In this document: one piece after another, positions 1 through 7,161 of the stretch
How the letters are laid out: each line of letters opens with the position of its first letter
How positions within the stretch are numbered: position 1 is the stretch's first letter
NCBI GenBank assembly: GCA_020636225.1
Contig: JACJYI010000004.1
Location: 186,001 to 250,000, forward strand
Length of the DNA: 64,000 nt
Origin: Lewinellaceae bacterium
Lineage (GTDB): Bacteria > Bacteroidota > Bacteroidia > Chitinophagales > Saprospiraceae
Reading direction: 5' to 3'
Translations under genes and position numbers: made by a program
Notes under the pieces: generated by a model
Seen by the model: only the letters and a program-made list of their open reading frames with translations
Told to the model about the DNA's origin: nothing
The model's database searches: none

Positions 1-803
1 ACAAACCCGCCGGAGGGGCAGGTGATGCCTATACTCGTGTAGAACGTCGCTACCAGGGATTGATGTCTGCGCTTGATAAAATGCAGAAATCCATCGATCG
101 GGATGAAAAGGATCTCCATTTTGAGACCAGACGGGCCCATGACAGCGACGGCCAGCTGGAAATGCAGATCCGCCAGGCCAAGATCAATATGATCACGGAG
201 CGGGTCAACTCCAAGAAGGAAAAGATGGCCGACATGGTCAGGACCCGTGAGGATCTGGAGCGCCGGATGGCCTCCATCAAGGCCAAAATGGCCGAGGAAG
301 AAGAGAAGAAAAAGGTGGAAGAAGCCAAACTGGCGGTCAAGGAACGGATCGCCAGGGAGATCGAGGATACCAATAAAGGACTGGAAGAGGTCGCCGACAA
401 ACTGGAGGCCGCTGCCCAGGAGATCGCCGAACAACAACATCCGGTCCCTGCCAAGACCAAGAAGGCGAAGAAGGAGGAGGCCGAGGTTGCTTCGGACGCC
501 CCGGAGAGCTCCACTTCCGAGGAAGGGGCAGAAACTCCGGTTGCCGAGCCGGTTGATCCTCCTGCACCAGCAGAAGCTGCACCCGTAATGGAAGAACCCG
601 CTGTCGAGGAAACACCCGTCGCGGAGGCGAGCCCGGAAGAAACGGTAGCTGCCGATACGGTGGAAACCTACCCTGAAGACGATGTTGCCGTGGCGGTTGC
701 CCCGGAGGAACCGTCAGCAACAGAAGCCGGGGAAGAGGCGAATGCAGCAGATGAAACCGAGGAAACAACGGCCTCCGTTGTGGAAGCGGAGAAAAAGGAT
801 TAG
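1..803 (+). CDS. Coiled-coil protein with acidic Pro/Ala/Glu tail, 5' end cut off
   Basis: The reading frame is open to the window edge (in-frame codons from base 3), so the first residues are missing and the TTG at 60 is probably not the start. The first half is a charged Lys/Glu/Arg/Ala heptad-like stretch typical of a long coiled coil (visible from DKMQKSIDRDEKD to AAAQEIAEQQ). It is followed by a KTKKAKKEE basic patch. The last ~110 residues are a low-complexity Glu/Ala/Pro/Val/Thr tail that is probably disordered and strongly acidic. No enzymatic motif, signal peptide or membrane segment is visible in the part seen. I do not recognise the family. A structural or scaffold role is only an inference from the coiled coil. 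The next gene follows after about 45 bases on the same strand. Confidence 0.6.
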   Translation, partial: KPAGGAGDAYTRVERRYQGLMSALDKMQKSIDRDEKDLHFETRRAHDSDGQLEMQIRQAKINMITERVNSKKEKMADMVRTREDLERRMASIKAKMAEEEEKKKVEEAKLAVKERIAREIEDTNKGLEEVADKLEAAAQEIAEQQHPVPAKTKKAKKEEAEVASDAPESSTSEEGAETPVAEPVDPPAPAEAAPVMEEPAVEETPVAEASPEETVAADTVETYPEDDVAVAVAPEEPSATEAGEEANAADETEETTASVVEAEKKD

Positions 804-848
804 GACCCAACAACTATTTTGTCCAAAGGGCGTTCCGTCGACATCACT

Positions 849-1733
849 ATGAGCAGCTCGATGGAACGCCCTTCGTTTATCCCCTGGCTCCTGCTGGGTG
901 TCCTCAGTATCATTTGGGGGAGTTCCTTCATTCTGATGAAACGTGGCCTGGAGATCTACGATCCGATCCAGGTAGCCGGCCTCCGGCTGAGCATTTCCTT
1001 CCTGGCCATGCTGCCCCTGGCCGTGCGCAACTGGCACAAGGTGACCCGCAGGGACTGGCCCTTCCTGGTCATCGTCGGCTGGGCGGGAAGCGGCTTTCCG
1101 GCCTTCCTGTTTGCCCTCGCCCAAACCCGCATTTCCTCCGCCGTGGCCGGCATGCTCAACTCCCTGACCCCCATCTTCACCCTGGCCCTGGGCATGCTCT
1201 TTTTCGGTCTGGCCTTCAAACGGGCATGGCTCACCGGTATCCTCCTGGGGTTGATCGGCGTGTTCATCATCATCGGACAGGTCAATCATTGGACCTTTGG
1301 AACCGCGGGGTGGTATGCCCTGGCGGCATTGGGCGCCACGATGTTCTATGCCACCAGTGGCAATACGGTCAAGGCCCGACTGGGCCATCTCGATTCGATG
1401 ACCATTGGCAGCCTGGGATTTTTTACGGTCGGATTTCCCGCCCTGCTGGTGTTGTTCAGTACTGACTTCATGTTCCAATTGCAGACCGAACCCCTGGCTT
1501 GGAGTGCCATGGGGTACATCGCCCTGCTGGCCATTTTCGGTACGGTCATCGCCTCGATCCTGTTCTACTACCTGATCGCCGAGACCGACCAGATCTTCGG
1601 TTCCATGGTCAGCTATCTCATTCCCCTGGTCGCCGTCGGGTGGGGCCTCCTGGACGGAGAAACCCTGCATTGGACGTATCTTGCAGGCCTGGTGCTCATC
1701 CTGGCCGGAGTGCGCACCGCCCGATCAACATGA
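849..1733 (+). CDS. DMT superfamily (EamA) transporter
   Basis: Inner-membrane protein of about 294 residues with ten predicted hydrophobic segments arranged as two EamA repeats (roughly residues 10-135 and 150-288). Characteristic patches are IIWGSSFILMKRGL in helix 1 and the LxPIFTLALGMLFFG and SYLIPLVAVGWGLLDGE motifs near the ends of the two halves. The family exports or exchanges small metabolites (amino acids, nucleotides, sugars), and the substrate cannot be read from the sequence. The ATG at 849 is preferred over the upstream TTG at 819 because it leaves a short polar N-terminus before the first helix. ATG 861 is also possible. The stop overlaps the next start (ATGA at 1730-1733), so the SET protein is probably co-translated. 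Confidence 0.85.
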   Translation: MSSSMERPSFIPWLLLGVLSIIWGSSFILMKRGLEIYDPIQVAGLRLSISFLAMLPLAVRNWHKVTRRDWPFLVIVGWAGSGFPAFLFALAQTRISSAVAGMLNSLTPIFTLALGMLFFGLAFKRAWLTGILLGLIGVFIIIGQVNHWTFGTAGWYALAALGATMFYATSGNTVKARLGHLDSMTIGSLGFFTVGFPALLVLFSTDFMFQLQTEPLAWSAMGYIALLAIFGTVIASILFYYLIAETDQIFGSMVSYLIPLVAVGWGLLDGETLHWTYLAGLVLILAGVRTARST

Positions 1734-2110
1734 GTCTGCACATCCCCGGATTGTTTATTGCCGAATCAACAGGGAAAGGCCGCGGAGTATTTACGGCCGA
1801 GCCGCTGGAGCCCGGTGATGTCATCGAGATCTGTCCGGTGATCGTCCTGCCTGACCATGATTTACAGGTCATTCACCAGACGGGGCTGCACGATTACTAT
1901 TTCTTGTGGGGACCCCGACGGGAGCAGTGTGCCATCGCCCTGGGATATGGCTCCCTGTACAATCACAGCGATCACCCGAATGCGGAGATCGAGCTGGATT
2001 TCGGGGAAGAGACCATCATTTTCAAATGCCTGACGGCCATCCAACCCGGGGAAGAGATCACCATCCATTATCATAGCGATCCGGAATTCGGTGGAAAATT
2101 GTGGTTTTGA
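1730..2110 (+). CDS. SET domain-containing protein
   Basis: A compact 126-residue protein made of little more than a SET fold. It has the N-terminal GKGRGVFTAEPLEPGDVIE strand/turn, the central YGSLYNHSDHPNAE segment (the NHS..PN signature that forms the S-adenosylmethionine pocket) and the C-terminal GEEITIHY motif with the conserved tyrosine. Bacterial single-domain SET proteins are presumed lysine methyltransferases, but their substrates are mostly unknown. No post-SET cysteine cluster is present. The start overlaps the stop of the transporter gene by four bases, which suggests translational coupling. That does not by itself imply a functional link. Confidence 0.85.
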   Translation: MSLHIPGLFIAESTGKGRGVFTAEPLEPGDVIEICPVIVLPDHDLQVIHQTGLHDYYFLWGPRREQCAIALGYGSLYNHSDHPNAEIELDFGEETIIFKCLTAIQPGEEITIHYHSDPEFGGKLWF

Positions 2111-2132
2111 GGGTGCGGAGCGCTACTGCCGG

Positions 2133-2168
2133 TTCCTTGGTTTTACTTGGCTGTTCTAATCCAAGGAA
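2133..2168. terminator. Hairpin after SET gene
   Basis: TTCCTTGG (2133-2140) and CCAAGGAA (2161-2168) form an 8-bp perfect stem with a 20-nt loop just after the SET gene stop. There is no U-tract, so this is at best a weak or factor-assisted terminator. Confidence 0.3.
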
Positions 2169-2219
2169 AGAAAACCTGCTACACAATAAAGGTTCATCAC
2201 ACATCGATTCTATAGGATC

Positions 2220-2960
2220 ATGCGCCGAACTTCTTCCAATTGCCTAATCAACATGCCGAGAGTCAGAGGTATTCCTACCATCATCATCCTTGTGCTTGCA
2301 AGTATCTGGACTTCTCTTGATGCCCAGGCCGCCCTCGATTGGGAAGGCCATGGCAAGGGATTTCAATATTTAAAAATGGTGGATAGTATCGGAATACTTG
2401 AATTGTCAGATTGTCAGGCTATTGACTTCATACTATTGGAGGATCACCGGGATACAATCAAATGCAAGATAGATGACAATATGAATCCATTTTCTGGTGA
2501 TTCCACGTTCTGTATTGTCCCATTGAATGACAATTGGGATTCTCTCTATATTGATTTTCGCCCTGGTTATACTTTTTATAGGAAAGAGGTATCCCCGTAT
2601 CGGTCGCGGTTTTCCTTTGTACGAGTTAGCTATGAACAGTGGGATAGTTGGGATAAACAACAGCTAAGAGTTGAATTGAATTCTTCTGGCACATATACGT
2701 ATCAGAAACAAGCAAACAGTCCCATCAGGCAAATTCAACTACCCAGTGAGTTGTTGGATACAATGCAAGCCCATATAAACGAAATACAGATCACATCCAT
2801 GGAAGGCAATTGTAGCCTCAGCATTTGTGACGATATGAATCACACCTTCACCTTTGTTTCTTCTTCGCGTGAGGTATACACTTATTCATCCATGGCTCCA
2901 AGCTGGCAGATCAAACCAATACAGGAATTCTTACTTAGTATTATTCCGGGCATGGAGTAG
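2220..2960 (+). CDS. Exported protein of unknown function (AT-rich orphan)
   Basis: A 246-residue protein whose N-terminus carries a signal peptide (hydrophobic IPTIIILVLASIW followed by SLDAQA), so it should be secreted or periplasmic. The start may be the ATG at 2220 or the in-frame ATG at 2253, which gives a more typical signal peptide. The mature part has several Cys residues, many Asp/Ser/Tyr and alternating hydrophobics as in beta-rich proteins, but no motif I recognise and no T9SS tail. Base composition is clearly more AT-rich than the flanking genes, and the gene abuts the REP/RAYT repeat zone. Both fit acquisition or weak constraint. Function unknown. Confidence 0.6.
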   Translation: MRRTSSNCLINMPRVRGIPTIIILVLASIWTSLDAQAALDWEGHGKGFQYLKMVDSIGILELSDCQAIDFILLEDHRDTIKCKIDDNMNPFSGDSTFCIVPLNDNWDSLYIDFRPGYTFYRKEVSPYRSRFSFVRVSYEQWDSWDKQQLRVELNSSGTYTYQKQANSPIRQIQLPSELLDTMQAHINEIQITSMEGNCSLSICDDMNHTFTFVSSSREVYTYSSMAPSWQIKPIQEFLLSIIPGME

Positions 2961-3195
2961 ATCCTTTTCGGCAAAATCCACGATCACCTTCAATAATACC
3001 CCGGATCAACCTCACCCGCAATAAAAATACGCGGGGTCATTCATCGCATCCTTTATACGCAAGGACATGGATATCTCAATTGCCTATGTCATCAGTTGGA
3101 GGAGGGCCAGAAGAAATTGGCGCTAGTCGACCACATTTCATCTAAATATCGAATGGATCTGGTGTTTGTTGATGGCAATGATCATTCATGGGTTT
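2961..3195. other. Intergenic stretch without recognisable gene
   Basis: No convincing coding frame, RNA gene or hairpin with a U-tract is visible. It leads into the REP cluster. Confidence 0.4.
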
Positions 3196-3229
3196 CGTGC
3201 GGCTAAAGCCGGAGTTCGAACCTTCTCTA

Positions 3230-3268
3230 CCCCGGGCTACCTGATCGCCGGAGGAGATAAGCCCGGGG
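3230..3268. repeat. Extended-loop REP palindrome, copy 1
   Basis: CCCCGGGCT (3230-3238) and AGCCCGGGG (3260-3268) pair perfectly but are separated by a 21-nt segment starting ACCTGATCGCC. In ordinary copies nearby the loop is only a few bases. Further copies are at 3795-3833 and 5376-5414. Confidence 0.75.
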
Positions 3269-3794
3269 CTATTGACGGTATCCTTGGCCGTATTGACGAC
3301 CTTGATTCGGTCTTAGGTTCCCCGTGGCAACATGGCATACCGGGAACGGATACCTGGTTTCTGAAACAGATTCTCCTGGATGAATCACGAGGCTATGGAC
3401 ACCATCCGAGATGATATTCACAAGGCATGCGGCTGAAGCCGGATTTCGATTCTTCTCTACCCCGGGCTGAAGCCCGGGGCTATTGACGCTATATTTGGCA
3501 ATGTTGACCGACCAAGATCCTCTCCACGGTTACCCCTGGCAATATATTACCCCGGAAACGGATACCTGGTTTCAGGAGTAGCCCTCGGGCTGAAGCCCGG
3601 GGCTATTGACGCTATATTTGGCAATGTTGACCGACCAAGATCCACTCCACGGTTACCCCTGGCAATATGGTACCCCGGGAACGGATACCTGGTTTCTGAA
3701 TCAGATTCTCCTGTACGAATCACGAGGCTTTGGACACCATCGTTGACGATTATGATGGAGCATGCGGCTAAAGCCGGATCTCGATCCTTCAGTA

Positions 3795-3833
3795 CCCCGG
3801 GCTACCTGATCGCCGGAGGAGATAAACCCGGGG
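3795..3833. repeat. Extended-loop REP palindrome, copy 2
   Basis: Same arrangement as at 3230. CCCCGGGCT (3795-3803) and AACCCGGGG (3825-3833) flank an identical 21-nt loop segment. Confidence 0.75.
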
Positions 3834-3945
3834 CTATTGACACGATTCTCTGCCACATTACTCGGTATCAAAATAATGGCAATGACCCCTGATCTGGATA
3901 TGTGTAAAACCCACAATGTTTTCTGGGGATTCCGAACATCATAAG

Positions 3946-4359
3946 ATATGGCTTTAACCAACTACCTCCCCCTTTCGTTAATAGCCCCCGGCTTCAGCCG
4001 GGGGTAATTGATCATCAATATTGGCTTTAGCCGCATACCTGCATCATTCATGGATCATCCCCGGATCCTGAAACCCTGCCTCCCGAATGAATTCACGATA
4101 TTCATCCTGGAATGAAATGCGCTGATGGTGCACCTCCTGATCGTATAAATATTTCCTTACAACAGGTAATCTGGAGACGGAAACAGAAGATGCAAAAAAC
4201 TCCTTTTGCCAGCTGAACCGTCCGGATAATCGCCCGGATTGATTGATCCAATTGGATGATTCCCCCTTGATCAACTGTATGACCTTTCGAATGGATTGAT
4301 CGCCACCCAGGGAGATCAAACAATGACAATGATCGACATATCCGTTGATCGTGTCAATA
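3946..4359 (-). pseudogene. Truncated RAYT copy 1 with REP (414-bp tandem unit 1)
   Basis: The first of two tandem 414-bp units. From the left it holds a 20-bp palindrome (3985-4004, CCCCCGGC/GCCGGGGG with TTCA loop), a GGCTTTAGCC mini-palindrome, then on the minus strand the C-terminal ~105 codons of a Y1 transposase ending at 4044. The frame keeps the HCH part of the HUH motif and the catalytic-tyrosine region (YLYDQEVHHQ). It meets an in-frame stop just upstream of the break at about 4356, so the natural N-terminus (~45 residues) is gone. It is nearly identical to the full gene at 4873-5319. The remaining internal ATG (4319) would give a protein without the HUH histidines, so it is presumably inactive. 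Confidence 0.8.
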
Positions 4360-4773
4360 ATATGGCTTTAGCTAACTACCTCCGCCGTTCGTTAATAGCC
4401 CCCGGCTTCAGCCGGGGGTAATTTGTTATCAATATTGGCTTTAGCCGCATACCTGCATCATTCATGCATCACTGTCGGATCCTGAAACCCTGCCTCCCGA
4501 ATGAATTCACGATATTCATCCTGGAATGAAATGCGCTGATGGTGCACTTCCTGATCATATAAATATTTCCTTACAACAGGTAATCTGGAGACGGAAACAG
4601 AAGATGCAAAAAACTCCTTTTGCCAGCTGAACCGTCCGGATAATCGTCCGGATTGATTGATCCAATTGGATGATTCCCCCTTGATCAACTGTACGATCTT
4701 TCGAATGGATTGATCGCCGCCCAGGGAGATCAAACAATGGCAATGATCGAAATGACCGTTGATCGTGTCAATA
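4360..4773 (-). pseudogene. Truncated RAYT copy 2 with REP (414-bp tandem unit 2)
   Basis: Exact-length repeat of the preceding unit: REP palindrome at 4399-4418 (offset 414) and transposase remnant ending at 4458 (offset 414). It differs by a few substitutions, including one that changes the GYVDHCHC segment to GHFDHCHC. The break point in the transposase is the same as in copy 1 (after the GATCGTGTCAAT sequence), so the two units arose by duplication of one truncated unit. Confidence 0.8.
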
Positions 4774-4872
4774 ATATGGCTTCAGCCAACTACCTCCCCC
4801 TTTCGTTCATAGCCCCCGGCTTCAGCCGGGGGGTAATTTGTTATCAATATTGGCTTTAGCCGCATACCTGCA
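4774..4872. repeat. REP palindrome adjacent to the full RAYT gene
   Basis: The start of the third tandem unit, with the 20-bp palindrome at 4813-4832 (offset 414 from the previous one) and the GGCTTTAGCC mini-palindrome. It lies directly downstream of the intact transposase stop. Confidence 0.75.
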
Positions 4873-5319
4873 TCATTCATGCATCACTGTCGGATCCTGA
4901 AACCCTGCCTCCCGAATGAATTCACGATATTCATCCTGGAATGAAATGCGCTGATGGTGCACTTCCTGATCATATAAATATTTCCTTACAACAGGTAATC
5001 TGGAGACGGAAACAGAAGATGCAAAAAACTCCTTTTGCCAGCTGAACCGTCCGGATAATCGTCCGGATTGATTGATCCAATTGGATGATTCCCCCTTGAT
5101 CAACTGTACGATCTTTCGAATGGATTGATCGCCGCCCAGGGAGATCAAACAATGACAATGATCGACATAACCATTGATCGTGTCAATGAAAATTCCCTTC
5201 TGGACAGCGTTCTCCCGGATATGGTCCCACATTGCCTGCCGGATCACCTTGTCAGCTAATAGTGGCACGCGGTCCTTTGTACTCCAGACGGCATGAACAT
5301 AAATTTTAATATATGACAT
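4873..5319 (-). CDS. REP-associated Y1 tyrosine transposase (IS200/IS605 TnpA-like, RAYT)
   Basis: A 148-residue single-domain Y1 HUH transposase of normal family length. It opens with the typical strand MSYIKIYVHAVWSTKDR, has the HUH motif as HCH in DHCHCLISLGG (about residues 53-63) and the tyrosine helix near YLYDQEVHHQRISFQDEY in the last third. Family knowledge: such enzymes cut single-stranded DNA at REP hairpins and form a 5'-phosphotyrosine. GC-rich REP palindromes surround it on both sides, and two truncated tandem copies lie downstream, which is the classic RAYT setting. No accessory TnpB is present. The ATG at 5319 gives the standard family N-terminus. Confidence 0.9.
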   Translation of the reverse strand: MSYIKIYVHAVWSTKDRVPLLADKVIRQAMWDHIRENAVQKGIFIDTINGYVDHCHCLISLGGDQSIRKIVQLIKGESSNWINQSGRLSGRFSWQKEFFASSVSVSRLPVVRKYLYDQEVHHQRISFQDEYREFIREAGFQDPTVMHE

Positions 5320-5339
5320 ATAGGTAAAATTTTAAAGTG

Positions 5340-5830
5340 GGTTGCAGCTAAAGCCAGATCTGGTTGTTATGTTAACCCCGGGCTACCTGATCGCCGCAGG
5401 AGATAAACCCGGGGCTATTAACGTTATCCTTGGCCATATTGACGACCTCGATTCGGTCTTTGGTTCCCCGTGGTAGTATGGCACGCCGGGAACGGATACC
5501 TGGTTTCTGAACCAGATTCTCCTGGATGAAGCACGAGGTTTTGGACACCATCGTCGACGATATTGATGGAGCATGCGGCTAAAGCCGGATTTGGTCCATT
5601 GCAATCCCCGGGCTGAAGCCCGGGGCTATTGACACTATCCTTGGTCTCGTTGGCCGACCTTGATTTGGTCTTTTGTTGCTCCTGGCAATATGTTTCACAG
5701 AGAAGGGACATCTGGTTTCTGAAATATTTTCTCCGGTTGGAAGCTCGAGGCCATGGACACGATCAATGACCATATTGACAGAGCATGCGGCTAAAGCCGG
5801 TTCTGGTTCACTGGAATCCCCGGGTTACAT
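5340..5830. repeat. REP-like palindrome cluster, right flank of RAYT
   Basis: Three more units of the composite ~230-bp repeat follow the transposase start. They comprise the GGCTAAAGCC mini-palindromes near 5345, 5575 and 5787, an extended-loop palindrome at 5376-5414, an ordinary palindrome at 5606-5625 and a degenerate half unit near 5818. Orientation matches the left flank (3196-3945) and is opposite to the REPs inside the tandem transposase units, so the RAYT array is bracketed by inverted REP clusters. Confidence 0.75.
5376..5414. repeat. Extended-loop REP palindrome, copy 3
   Basis: CCCCGGGCT (5376-5384) and AACCCGGGG (5406-5414) flank the same 21-nt loop, with one G-to-C change relative to copies 1 and 2. 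Confidence 0.7.
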
Positions 5831-5867
5831 ATATGCCGTTGGGCCTTTGACCATTCCCCCTTTACCT

Positions 5868-6398
5868 TCAGAAATCCTTCTCCCCATCCTTGAACCAACC
5901 GGAATAAAACACATAATTCCCGGCAATACGCTCAATGGTATCCTTGAAGGTCTCTTCGGATAATGCCTTCACTTTTTTGGCGGGTACGCCGGCATAAATA
6001 TGACCGGATTCCAACCGGCTGTTCTCCAACACTACTGCCCCCGCTGCGATCAGCACATTGGATTCCACCACCACATGATCCATCACGATGGCTCCCATGC
6101 CGACCAGGACATTGTCATGGATCGTGCAGCCATGCACAATGGCCCGATGGCCGATGGACACATTGTTGCCAATGGTCAACGGCGCCTTCTTATAGGTACA
6201 ATGCAGGATCGCGCCATCCTGGACATTCACCCGGTGGCCCATCTTGATCCAATGCACATCACCACGCACCACCGATTGAAACCAGAAACTGCATTCATCG
6301 CCACACACCACATCGCCAACAATGGTCGCATTTTCTGCAACAAAACAATCCCGACCCATTTGCGGGGATTTTCCTTCGACTGGTAAGATCAAGGCCAT
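5868..6398 (-). CDS. Gamma-carbonic anhydrase family protein (left-handed beta-helix)
   Basis: A 176-residue hexapeptide-repeat protein of the YrdA/PaaY/CamH type. Repeats such as VGDVVCGDECSFW, IGNNVSIGHRAIVHG and VLVGMGAIVMDHVVVESNVLIAAGAVV build a left-handed beta-helix that trimerises. The three zinc-ligand histidines of the family are in place at about residues 66 (ILHC), 84 and 89 (GHRAIVHG). The C-terminal helix (YAGVPAKKVKALSEE) is also typical. Family members either bind zinc with carbonic-anhydrase-like folds or act as acyl-CoA-linked proteins, and activity is often unproven. The gene ends next to the REP cluster. It stands alone, about 55 bases from the next minus-strand gene upstream. 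Confidence 0.85.
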   Translation of the reverse strand: MALILPVEGKSPQMGRDCFVAENATIVGDVVCGDECSFWFQSVVRGDVHWIKMGHRVNVQDGAILHCTYKKAPLTIGNNVSIGHRAIVHGCTIHDNVLVGMGAIVMDHVVVESNVLIAAGAVVLENSRLESGHIYAGVPAKKVKALSEETFKDTIERIAGNYVFYSGWFKDGEKDF

Positions 6399-6453
6399 CG
6401 GTTCAATTTTTCATAAAAGTAGGTCCCCTGCGGCATTCTGACCCCGAGATCCT

Positions 6454-7161
6454 CTACTCGGTGTTGACATCCCGAAACCTGCTGGTACCGATCCGCCAGG
6501 AAATGGTCAGTCCACTGAATACATACCAGTCATCCTTTTCCGGATTGCCGGTGACACTGATCCCGTCCAGCAGATCCGAAAAGACCGGCCGCTGTCCAAC
6601 TTCGAGGCCCACACTCCACCGGGGTGTGGCATCCACGCGGAGACCCACTCCATACGGAACCGCCAGAAACCAGGACTGGCGCATCTCTCCGGCAAATGGA
6701 TCGAATTCAGGGGGCATATCCGTCCGGTAGCAAACGGCCACCGGCCGGGCATGAGCAACACCCACCCCCGCATAGAGATAGGGCCCGATATGCGGCCGAA
6801 ATTTGCCGACATAATAGAGGGATCGACGCCCGAACGGTTTCCATTCCAGGCCGATCGCCGATTCCGTGATCGGGGCTGAAAAGCGAAACTTCCGACTGCT
6901 CCGGGTATTGGCATGTGCGTCATCACCACTGATCCGACCCCGGATCACCTGGGCGCGAACGGCCCACTTGGGATGCCAATGATAGCGATAGAGCAGGCCA
7001 CCCGCCAGGCGGGACTCGACCAATTCCAGGTGAGGCTCGGGCAGATCCCCCTGGTAATTGGCTGCCCCCATGAAGACACTCCATTCGTGGCGATACTGCC
7101 CAAAACCATGACCGATAAAGAAGAACATCCCACAGCAGCAAAACAGGACAAGTCGTTTCAT
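6454..7161 (-). CDS. Outer-membrane beta-barrel protein (DUF6089-like)
   Basis: A 235-residue protein with a signal peptide (MKRLVLFCCCGMFFFIGHGFGQ) followed by a W-x-V-x-MGAANYQGDL opening. I associate that opening with Bacteroidota DUF6089 barrels, some of which are linked to T9SS/gliding proteins. Alternating aromatic and polar beta-strands (LYRYHWHPKWAVRAQVIRG, YLYAGVGVAHA, WFLAVPYGVGLRVD, YVFSGLTISWRI) fit an eight-stranded barrel. The start overlaps the stop of the large T9SS protein gene upstream by four bases (7158-7161), so the two are probably one operon. The barrel could be a partner or anchor of that secreted protein, which is inference from adjacency. Confidence 0.7.
   Translation of the reverse strand: MKRLVLFCCCGMFFFIGHGFGQYRHEWSVFMGAANYQGDLPEPHLELVESRLAGGLLYRYHWHPKWAVRAQVIRGRISGDDAHANTRSSRKFRFSAPITESAIGLEWKPFGRRSLYYVGKFRPHIGPYLYAGVGVAHARPVAVCYRTDMPPEFDPFAGEMRQSWFLAVPYGVGLRVDATPRWSVGLEVGQRPVFSDLLDGISVTGNPEKDDWYVFSGLTISWRIGTSRFRDVNTE

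Larger units (their letters stand above)
3196..3945. repeat. REP-like palindrome cluster, left flank of RAYT
   Basis: At least four related units repeat here. Each has a GCGGCTRAAGCC mini-palindrome followed ~25-30 bases later by a CCCCGGGCT/AGCCCGGGG palindrome and the tail GGGGCTATTGACG. Palindromes are seen at about 3230-3268, 3460-3479, 3582-3602 and 3795-3833. Spacer text (for example ACGGATACCTGGTTTC) is also repeated between units, giving a composite unit of roughly 230 bp. The units face the opposite way to those attached to the transposase copies downstream. Short open frames here, for example 3166-3414, follow the repeats and are not genes. Confidence 0.8.

Noticed and set aside
3166..3414. 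82-codon frame (MLMAMIIHGFRAAKAG)
   Set aside because: Runs through REP units and is not protein-like.
4102..5158. Second minus-frame copies (MSLFDLPGW..) inside the RAYT units
   Set aside because: Out-of-frame shadows of the transposase.
3196..5830. Possible CRISPR array
   Set aside because: The repeats are long, uneven and palindromic with a transposase inside, and there are no equal-length spacers or cas genes.
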